Assembly: GCA_040752395.1 (NCBI GenBank)
Contig: JBFMHD010000020.1
Coordinates: 1-20,268, forward strand
Reading direction: 5' to 3'
Source of the DNA: JBFMHD01 sp040752395 [NCBI: Candidatus Hydrogenedentota bacterium]
GTDB lineage: Bacteria; JBFMHD01
Length of the DNA stretch: 20,268 nucleotides
How positions within the stretch are numbered: the stretch's first letter is position 1; each line of letters opens with the position of its first letter. The notes below the pieces were generated by a model. That model was not told where the DNA came from. It did no database searches and saw only the letters and a program-made list of their open reading frames with translations. This document shows positions 14,407 to 20,268 of the stretch, piece by piece. A program made the translations under genes and the position numbers.

Positions 14407-16587
14407 CTATATCATAATATTCTCTTCCACTAAAATAAAATATAAACCTGCTAAATATGAGATCAATGAGATAAAAAATGAGACCATAATAGGTATGGGT
14501 CTGTAAATAAACCTTACGATATTCTCTCCTTTATCAAGATAAACTGATTTTAACGCACCTTTATAAAGATTTATGCTAACCTCTTTTTCATTCACATAGG
14601 CTTCCCAACCGGGATAATAGTTCTCAGTAAAAACAAGCAGACCATTATCCTCAACAGAATCAGCTTTAATAACAATCTCTGTTATATCATCTTTAACTAT
14701 CTCTGTTTTCTCTCTCGAACCATTATTATAAATAAATGCTCTGCAGGAATATTTTAAGTTTTGTAATAAATAATATATTCCGTGGTCAAGTTTATATGCA
14801 CTGCTTACCCTGAAAATATCTCTATTAAAATTCTTAATATTATTAGAGTGAACCAATATCCATTCAATACCAAAATCAGCTAAAATATCGGCATTATTTG
14901 ATGCTGCATTAGGATACTGAAACTCCCAGAAATTCTCTAATATTTCTTTGTTTAATAAACCATTTTCTATATAAGACTTAATAACATAAGAAGGTGCATA
15001 GGTATTTGGGGTACAAAGAGTTCGCAAGTTTAATAATGGCAATTGGGCTGTGCCCAATACTGTTGTATGAAGAAATAAAACTTTCTCATAAAACAGGATT
15101 GATTGTAAATCTGTTTTATATTTTGAGTTTTTAACAGTATTTTGTTTTACTGAATCAAGAAATTGATGAATCCTTCTAAAGTCTCTAACTAAATTTTTTA
15201 TGTAACCATTAATAATAGAATAATCAATATTGATTGCTGAAGAGATTATTATCACACAAATAAATATGTGTTCCAGCCTAAAAAATGTCTTTCTATAAAA
15301 CAATAATAGATATAATAAACATAATATAATTAACATTGCGGAGAAAGAACTTGTTTTACCGGCGTAGATAACCGGTACATTGAATAATAAAAATACTACT
15401 ATGAGTATTATTTTTAATCTATTTAATTGAACATTTGGTGCGTTTTTTCCTGACCGGCCATCCTTTAGCCCTTCTTGTTGAATGGTCTTAAAAGAAAGTA
15501 ATTTATCCAGTAAATCTGAACCGCTTAATGTAAATATTATACTTAAAAGTAAGTTCAATCTAAAAGGGTCATAACCTGAAAATTTATATGATATAAAACT
15601 CAAAAGATAACCCGGGATTATGTGCAATAATACGATTAAACAAATAACAATATAAAAAATAGAATCAGTTTCATTCCTGAATTTTTTAAGAAATGATAAT
15701 ATAAAAAATATTATTATAATATGATTAAAATACAAATATAATGGGGGATAAGGTACTTCCCCAACTAAAGCAGGTCCCCAAAATAGTGATAGAATCAGTT
15801 GATTAAAAGAAAAAAGGAACGTTTCATTATATTTAACACCCAGCCTTGCTGTTGCAAGTATAGATTCAAGTAAAGGCATCCAGTTTACTGAAGCTACCAT
15901 AAATCCTAAAACCAAAATTGATACAGGATTTAAGAAACCATTCTTCACTCCTGATGCATATCTCCCCCAAAATAACCTGTCAAAAAATATGTAAATAACA
16001 AATGCAAGTGAATGGTGATAAGACATATCAAGAAAGTGTAATGCAACAAGTAGTAAATAGAAGAATAAATATTTTGACTCTTTCTTTTTATCATAAAGAT
16101 GTAGAACACATAATATCCATATAAAAGTTATAAAGCCATTCATAACAGGTGAATAACCATAAAAAAATATAACAGGTCCTGTACACATAAATAATACTGC
16201 GAATAAAATACTTGCAATAAAACTTCTTCCTAAGATGCGTAAAAATCTACACATTCCAAAGAGAAGTAAAAAGAATTGTATATAATTTACAGATGTTTCT
16301 GCTTTAGATATTGGAAGAAAAAAATAAGGGATGTTCCAGAGCGAGATCACACCGATACCTGCAGGCCACGGAACGCCACCATAATGATATGGGTCCCATA
16401 CAGGATATTGAAATCTCTTTAATAATTCTGCGGTTTGATGTCTAAATATAGCATAAACATTATATGCATCAGAAGGCTGAATCAATGGTTTAAAAAGAAC
16501 ATTTATGTGAAATATAATAGTTATGATGATTAAAATAATCACTTCATAATAAATAGATTTTGTAATAATATTAATATTTTTATTCAT
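14407..16587 (-). CDS. YfhO-like polytopic membrane glycosyltransferase-type protein
   Basis: A 726-residue membrane protein. After an N-terminal membrane segment (about 13-34), the first outer loop carries PSDAYN (Asp40) and VWDPYHYGGVPW (64-74), typical of GT-C-fold proteins such as YfhO. About ten more hydrophobic segments follow to near residue 465, then a soluble region ending in the family phrase NYYPGWEAYVN (656-666), a beta domain and a last membrane segment (about 699-722). YfhO-type proteins are linked to transfer of sugars from polyprenyl-phosphate donors to outer-surface polymers; the acceptor here is unknown. It lies 21 bases after the methyltransferase stop, and its end overlaps what looks like the linker of the downstream radical SAM protein. 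Confidence 0.8.
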   Translation of the reverse strand: MNKNINIITKSIYYEVIILIIITIIFHINVLFKPLIQPSDAYNVYAIFRHQTAELLKRFQYPVWDPYHYGGVPWPAGIGVISLWNIPYFFLPISKAETSVNYIQFFLLLFGMCRFLRILGRSFIASILFAVLFMCTGPVIFFYGYSPVMNGFITFIWILCVLHLYDKKKESKYLFFYLLLVALHFLDMSYHHSLAFVIYIFFDRLFWGRYASGVKNGFLNPVSILVLGFMVASVNWMPLLESILATARLGVKYNETFLFSFNQLILSLFWGPALVGEVPYPPLYLYFNHIIIIFFILSFLKKFRNETDSIFYIVICLIVLLHIIPGYLLSFISYKFSGYDPFRLNLLLSIIFTLSGSDLLDKLLSFKTIQQEGLKDGRSGKNAPNVQLNRLKIILIVVFLLFNVPVIYAGKTSSFSAMLIILCLLYLLLFYRKTFFRLEHIFICVIIISSAINIDYSIINGYIKNLVRDFRRIHQFLDSVKQNTVKNSKYKTDLQSILFYEKVLFLHTTVLGTAQLPLLNLRTLCTPNTYAPSYVIKSYIENGLLNKEILENFWEFQYPNAASNNADILADFGIEWILVHSNNIKNFNRDIFRVSSAYKLDHGIYYLLQNLKYSCRAFIYNNGSREKTEIVKDDITEIVIKADSVEDNGLLVFTENYYPGWEAYVNEKEVSINLYKGALKSVYLDKGENIVRFIYRPIPIMVSFFISLISYLAGLYFILVEENIMI

Positions 16588-16608
16588 ACTTATAGACCGA
16601 CCCGGTTG

Positions 16609-17313
16609 CTATAGTTTTTTAAAAACGCCGAGTGCGCAGCCGACGTGAATATAGGGAACATCTTGTACTAACAATGTCATAAAACCCGAGTCTTCGAGAT
16701 GTTTTTGAAGTTCCTCTTTTTTCCATCGCCATTCATCACGACGCTCCTTTCGCCTGGTTAATAAACAATATGGTATTCCCCAGGCAATAATCCATCTTAT
16801 GTCCCAGAAAGATTTAATAATACCATTCTTTTTAATATATCTCAGAAACCAATGTGAGAACGTTTCATTGCTCGAAGTAGTTGAGATAACTAAATATCCT
16901 CCTGGCTTTAATACTCTATAAAATTCTGATAAAGCAGTTTGATAATTTTTAATCTTCATAATTACATGAAGGGAAGTTATCAGAACAAAAGAATCATCAG
17001 GATATTTTAATGGGTTATTCAAATCGGCAAATTCAAAAATGATATTTTTAATCTGGAGTTTATCCTGTTTTATCTTTGCTCTTTTAAGCACAGCCTCCCC
17101 GAAATCGATAGCCACAACATCGAAGCCTCGTTTTGCGAGCGGGAACGTAATGTTTCCATCACCGCAACCGGCATCAAGTGCTCTGGTTCCAGGCTGGAGG
17201 TGTAGTTCATCGATTCTTTCTAAAAAAGCATTATGCACATTCTTTACAAAATGTGATTTACGTGCAAAGGCATAAAATATACCTGCTTTCTTCCACCAGA
17301 AATCCTCAGCCAC
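16609..17313 (-). CDS. Class I SAM-dependent methyltransferase
   Basis: A 234-residue Rossmann-fold methyltransferase of the Methyltransf_11/25 type. Motif I is LDAGCGDGN (46-54), the acidic end of beta-2 is Asp70 (VVAID), and LKPGGYLVIS (135-144) is the post-motif strand. The substrate cannot be told; the surroundings suggest an envelope lipid or glycan. The start is GTG at 17313, fixed by AGAGGAG at ideal spacing, which belongs to the repeated leader at 17321-17350. The gene opens the transcript that continues into the YfhO-like gene 21 bases downstream. A hydrophobic, aromatic-rich stretch at about 155-185 may mediate membrane association. Confidence 0.87.
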   Translation of the reverse strand: MAEDFWWKKAGIFYAFARKSHFVKNVHNAFLERIDELHLQPGTRALDAGCGDGNITFPLAKRGFDVVAIDFGEAVLKRAKIKQDKLQIKNIIFEFADLNNPLKYPDDSFVLITSLHVIMKIKNYQTALSEFYRVLKPGGYLVISTTSSNETFSHWFLRYIKKNGIIKSFWDIRWIIAWGIPYCLLTRRKERRDEWRWKKEELQKHLEDSGFMTLLVQDVPYIHVGCALGVFKKL

Positions 17314-17320
17314 TTTTATT

Positions 17321-17350
17321 CTCCTCTGAAAAACGTTGTAACTCTAATAA
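17321..17350 (-). promoter_or_regulatory. Repeated gene-start leader, copy L4 (methyltransferase)
   Basis: The minus strand has ATTATTAGAG, TTACAACGTTTTTC and AGAGGAG, followed by the GTG start at 17313. The AT-rich box has diverged from TATTATAG to TATTAGAG and the far upstream part is replaced by other repeat words, but the GTTTTTCAGAGGAG core equals L1. Confidence 0.55.
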
Positions 17351-17424
17351 TTCGGGGTACAGGCTACAGGCTACGGACTACCAGCCGGCTGGAGCTAAAA
17401 GCCAAAAGCCTGCTGAAAAGTCTT

Positions 17425-17455
17425 GAGTCACGAGTCCTGTTTTGACTCACGACTC
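17425..17455 (-). other. Dyad hairpin inside spacer R4
   Basis: Arms 17425-17436 and 17444-17455 around a 7-base loop. In minus-strand RNA all 12 positions pair, two as G-U; in plus-strand RNA the same two become A-C mismatches. The structure therefore favours minus-strand transcription, the direction of the downstream gene. The flanking run CTTTTC is too short for a confident terminator call. Confidence 0.5.
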
Positions 17456-17490
17456 TTTTCATATCATCTTTAGTTTTTCATACGTTGTTT

Positions 17491-17550
17491 ACCCCGTTAG
17501 AGAACCTAAATCAACTTATATGTCAACAAAGTAACTTTCTCTAACAGGGT
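17491..17550 (-). repeat. 60-base inverted repeat over the radical SAM stop codon
   Basis: Arms 17491-17504 and 17537-17550 (core GTTAGAGAA/TTCTCTAAC flanked by ACCC/GGGT) enclose 32 bases. In minus-strand RNA the single non-Watson-Crick position is a G-U pair, giving a 14-bp stem. The right arm encodes the last residues (PVRES) of the radical SAM protein, and the stop codon (17516-17518) lies in the loop. It may be a terminator-like 3' structure or a small inserted element that re-wrote the C-terminus. Confidence 0.55.
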
Positions 17551-18907
17551 GTATAGTCCGAAGCACTAAAGTTATAAATTGTAAAAAAGAATATTTCAAA
17601 TCATGAAACGATTTTAATCTTTTTAACCATCTAAAAATAAATTTTGGGTTTAAATAATGTTCTCTAATTATTTTTTTATAGGTATTTAAAATGTAATTTG
17701 TTGTTAAATCTGATTGTAAAAACAATACATCATCACCATCGCAGGCTTCCCAATTATTCCACAATGTTTCGTTTATTTTATAATTATTTTTTACAAACTC
17801 GCGCATCTCGGTGCCTGGCCAGGGATATGTAATCTGAACATTGACAAGGTCAAGTTTCAATTTTTTGATAAATTTCAGAGTCTCTTCAGTTGTTAGCCTG
17901 TTATCGCCTGGCAGATTTAACATAAAAAATCCTCTTTTCTCAAGCCCGAGCTCCTGAGTCAGCCTTAGAGTCTTTTCGATCTGGTTCGTTGTAATGCCTT
18001 TATTGTTGAATTTTAGTATCTCATCGACACCGGATTCAATACCATAGCCGATGCTGTAAAGCCCTATCTCTTTTAATCCTTTTAATACTTCCTTATCCAC
18101 GGTATCGATACGTGAGCAAGCCCTGATGTATATTTTATTTTTTCTTTTTCTCATTAATTCTATAAATTTTAAAACCCTTTCTCTATCTGCGGTTAAATTA
18201 TCATCAACAAAATTTATCTCTCTTGCTTTATATTTACTCTGTAACTCATCTATCTCTTCAACAATATTTTCAGCTGATCGAAAGCGTATGCCTTTACCCC
18301 TCAAATTTGAGCAAAAAAAACACCGCCAGTTACATCCCCTTGAAGAAAGTATAGGAAATTGTGGTAAGACATAATATTTGCCAGGTGAAGGGAAATATCT
18401 TTTCAATTCAAATTTATCTCTGGAAGGGAATGGAAAGATATCAAGATTGGTCTCGTATTCACTCTGCAGGATGGTTCGCGACTCGGGATTGTGTCCAGAG
18501 GCTATACTGGTCACAAGCTTTAATACAGAATGCTCTTCTTCACCGTGAATCACAAAATCTATGTAATTACATTCCTCAAATATTATCTCTTTTAATACCG
18601 TATAAACTCCAAAAGCAAATATCAGGATTTGATATTTTTCTTTAATTAACTTAGCAAGCTGGTATGCAGAGTAAGTGCTCCCAAGGTCTGAATTTATACC
18701 GATTATCCTGTATTCATTGAAATTAATACTTTTTAATTTTTTAATAGGATTTTTATAAATCTGAAAATCTACAACATCAACTGGAATAAAATTTTTAGAA
18801 AGAAAAGAAGCGACATAGGCAACATTAAGTGGTAGCTCAAAATCATAAGCACCCCAGAGAGCACCTCTAAAAAATGGCCTTCCAACTGAAAGTAATAATG
18901 TCTTCAT
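17516..18907 (-). CDS. B12-binding-type radical SAM protein
   Basis: A 463-residue protein with the usual two-domain layout. The N-terminal Rossmann-like domain (1-145) starts MKTLLLSVGRP and contains PLNVAYVASFL and IGINSDLGS. It lacks the DxHxxG cobalamin-ligand motif, so cobalamin may bind base-off without a His ligand or not at all. A linker FPFPSRDKF (158-166) leads to the radical SAM barrel with C192, C196 and C199 (SRGCNWRCFFCS), INFVDDN and YGIESG. Such proteins often do methylations or rearrangements on lipids or natural products. The ATG overlaps the stop of the FemAB-like gene (TAATG), so translation is coupled. The C-terminus runs into an inverted repeat. The substrate is unknown. 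Confidence 0.87.
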   Translation of the reverse strand: MKTLLLSVGRPFFRGALWGAYDFELPLNVAYVASFLSKNFIPVDVVDFQIYKNPIKKLKSINFNEYRIIGINSDLGSTYSAYQLAKLIKEKYQILIFAFGVYTVLKEIIFEECNYIDFVIHGEEEHSVLKLVTSIASGHNPESRTILQSEYETNLDIFPFPSRDKFELKRYFPSPGKYYVLPQFPILSSRGCNWRCFFCSNLRGKGIRFRSAENIVEEIDELQSKYKAREINFVDDNLTADRERVLKFIELMRKRKNKIYIRACSRIDTVDKEVLKGLKEIGLYSIGYGIESGVDEILKFNNKGITTNQIEKTLRLTQELGLEKRGFFMLNLPGDNRLTTEETLKFIKKLKLDLVNVQITYPWPGTEMREFVKNNYKINETLWNNWEACDGDDVLFLQSDLTTNYILNTYKKIIREHYLNPKFIFRWLKRLKSFHDLKYSFLQFITLVLRTIHPVRESYFVDI

Positions 18908-19959
18908 TATGTCAAATGCCTGTAAAGTTTGTCCGTCATCAGTTCAAATACTGATAACGGGATATATTTTATAAATTTTCTATATTTAATGAAAGATGTT
19001 TCTGCACTTATGTCTTTAAATTTTGAGTTATTAAAAGAGATAAAATAAAGATTTGGATTCGTTATACTGCTACCCCATCTCGTTTTATAAAATAAAAGGT
19101 TTTTGCTCTGTATCGAGGTGACGCCAAGGTCCATCTCCTTTATCCCTGAACTATGCAACTTCATTATAATATGGTTAAGTAAATATGTAGATACTGAATA
19201 TTCATCAAATTCTTCATCTGATGCGCTATAAGCATAGTATGCTTTATCCCTGAATAAATAAATGATTATCCCGGCTACAGCTTTTTTATCATATCTGATA
19301 AGATATAATCTATGGTTTTTTACATTATTTTTAAGATTAACAAAAAATCTATAAGGTGATGGCAACATATGATGTTTGTTTTTAAATAGTTTAAGGAGCA
19401 CACTATAAAAATCCTCATAATCCTTTAATTCACAACCTATCTGAATAGAAAATCTTTTATTAGCCTCAATTTTTTTTATAATAGCCCTTATATTAGTCCT
19501 GAACTGCTTTTTATAATTTCTAAATGTATCTTCATAACTTCCTTCTAAGTTAAGCACAGGTACTACCCTGATATTCATTTTTTTCAAATCGCAGATTGCC
19601 GGGAGGACATTATACAATCTTAATTCAATACTCTTTACATCTCTTTTTTTAGCAAAATCAAGAATAAAATCAATTATTTCTCTGCAATCAGTTTCATTAT
19701 TATAAATTATTGAGCTGTAAAGACTAAACGGGTTTGAGACGAATTTTCTCCCGAAAATTAGACTATCGGTCTCAATAATTGAGATACCTGACTTAATGGC
19801 GTTCCCTTCTTTTTTTACAATACAATAATATGGGAAACTGTACGTCTGATTAATCGTTTTGAGCCAAGGGGACGTATTAAAAAATGACCCATTTTTATTT
19901 CCAGCTACAAATTCATCCCATATTTCAAGTTCGCTATCTTTTAATATTTCGATATTCAT
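18907..19959 (-). CDS. FemAB/GNAT-like acyl- or aminoacyl-transferase
   Basis: A 350-residue protein with the double-GNAT layout of the FemAB/BioF2-like group. The N-terminal half has an NGSFFNTSPWLKTI phrase near residue 25, typical of the first beta-alpha unit. The mid-region YKKQFRTNIRAIIKKIE (about 149-165) resembles the basic helix of FemAB proteins. The C-terminal half contains AGIIIYLFRDKAYYAYSAS, then MDLGVT and LLFYKTRWG. Members add amino acids to peptidoglycan peptides or acylate surface glycans; the cluster context favours envelope or glycan modification. The start overlaps the amidohydrolase stop by one base (TGATG), and its own stop overlaps the radical SAM start. It is the middle gene of a tightly coupled trio. 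Confidence 0.78.
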   Translation of the reverse strand: MNIEILKDSELEIWDEFVAGNKNGSFFNTSPWLKTINQTYSFPYYCIVKKEGNAIKSGISIIETDSLIFGRKFVSNPFSLYSSIIYNNETDCREIIDFILDFAKKRDVKSIELRLYNVLPAICDLKKMNIRVVPVLNLEGSYEDTFRNYKKQFRTNIRAIIKKIEANKRFSIQIGCELKDYEDFYSVLLKLFKNKHHMLPSPYRFFVNLKNNVKNHRLYLIRYDKKAVAGIIIYLFRDKAYYAYSASDEEFDEYSVSTYLLNHIIMKLHSSGIKEMDLGVTSIQSKNLLFYKTRWGSSITNPNLYFISFNNSKFKDISAETSFIKYRKFIKYIPLSVFELMTDKLYRHLT

Positions 19960-20268
19960 CAGGATAATCCGAGTAATTCTATTATATTTTTTGAGAGGAT
20001 TCTTTCTAAAACTGAGTTGTCTTTAATGCTGGTTTTCAAAATATTTAATGTAGTTTCCTGTTTTACCAGTGGGAAATCGCTTCCGAATATAAGTCGCTCA
20101 CATCCTAAATTCTGTAATGCTTTTAATATTGTTTTTGGGGCTTGAAAACTCGTATCAAGATATATATTCTTAAATTTCAGTGCCATCTCTATTACGATAT
20201 TGTAATATTCAAGCCCCATATGTGCAAATATGAATTTCATTTTTGGAAACTTTTTTAATAGATTGATA
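19959..20268 (-). CDS. Amidohydrolase-2-type metal hydrolase, C-terminal part (cut by window edge)
   Basis: Only the last 103 codons are inside the window. The frame is open from the right edge, and the residues before the in-frame Met at 20240 (LLKKFPKMKFIFAHMG) are the usual family strand leading to the metal-site His. The true start is therefore beyond 20268. Later GSDFP (the conserved Asp of the barrel) is present, then a helical tail ending LLGLS. This TIM-barrel family includes decarboxylases and hydrolases of many substrates, so no reaction is proposed. The stop overlaps the FemAB-like start as TGATG. Confidence 0.85.
   Translation of the reverse strand, partial: INLLKKFPKMKFIFAHMGLEYYNIVIEMALKFKNIYLDTSFQAPKTILKALQNLGCERLIFGSDFPLVKQETTLNILKTSIKDNSVLERILSKNIIELLGLS

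Larger units (their letters stand above)
17314..17490 (-). repeat. Mosaic repeat spacer R4
   Basis: In plus order it has a leader copy (17321-17350), GGCTACA/GGACTAC 7-base units (17356-17380), a 12-base palindrome CCAGCCGGCTGG (17381-17392), AAAAGCC units (17396-17410), the dyad hairpin (17425-17455), and the ATATCATCTTTAG word (17461-17473) ending TTTTTCATACG. Order and orientation are as in R1 and R3, but the AAGCAAG block and the ATGAGCG mini-ORF module are absent. That shows the modules are gained or lost as units. Confidence 0.8.

Overview
The window is AT-rich bacterial chromosome with short gene gaps, almost all genes on the minus strand, and a few GC-richer spacers built from short tandem repeats. 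accA, leuA, an Nfu-type Fe-S scaffold gene, endonuclease IV and a DprE1/DprE2 pair show a free-living-type bacterium. No gene here fixes the phylum. The repeat-rich spacers and the mix of envelope genes suggest an uncultured candidate-phylum lineage, but that is an impression and not a demonstrated assignment.

Layout. 1-236 is a repeat spacer and 237-431 is featureless. A tRNA-Gln(TTG) at 473-546 has a plausible promoter and is followed by a GC-rich structured segment. Two plus-strand genes (771-1407) form a MntA/HepT-type toxin-antitoxin module. A long minus-strand run follows in transcription order 8886 to 1428: accA, an anchored SGNH-like protein, leuA, dprE1, a repeat spacer, dprE2, a small lipoprotein and an S66 LD-carboxypeptidase. 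After a 430-base repeat spacer comes one plus-strand membrane protein (9426-9917). A clear bidirectional terminator (10148-10170) ends the next minus-strand group: nfu, a divergent MTAP/PNP-family protein and nfo. From 20268 down to 12262 lies a minus-strand envelope-type cluster: an amidohydrolase (cut by the window edge), a FemAB/GNAT-like protein, a B12-type radical SAM enzyme, a repeat spacer, a methyltransferase, a YfhO-like membrane protein, an apparently N-terminally truncated radical SAM protein and a UPF0104-type flippase-like membrane protein.

The most unusual signal is in the spacers. Those at 1-236, 3713-3893, 8887-9320 and 17314-17490 are assembled from the same modules in the same orientation: several families of degenerate 7-base (one 8-base) tandem repeats, a dyad hairpin, and a conserved leader (AT-rich box, then GTTTTTC and a GGAG-type ribosome-binding site). 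On the minus strand this leader ends just before a start codon. In three cases the start codon belongs to a real gene (dprE2, accA, the methyltransferase). In three others it opens a tiny ORF beginning ATGAGCG, whose first codons fold into a hairpin. This looks like a repeated, possibly mobile, gene-start cassette.

Functionally the window combines fatty-acid precursor supply (accA), leucine synthesis (leuA), envelope sugar-lipid chemistry (dprE1/dprE2, YfhO-like, UPF0104-like, methyltransferase, radical SAM, FemAB-like, LD-carboxypeptidase), Fe-S assembly (nfu) and DNA repair (nfo). No phage, CRISPR array, transposase or rRNA was seen.
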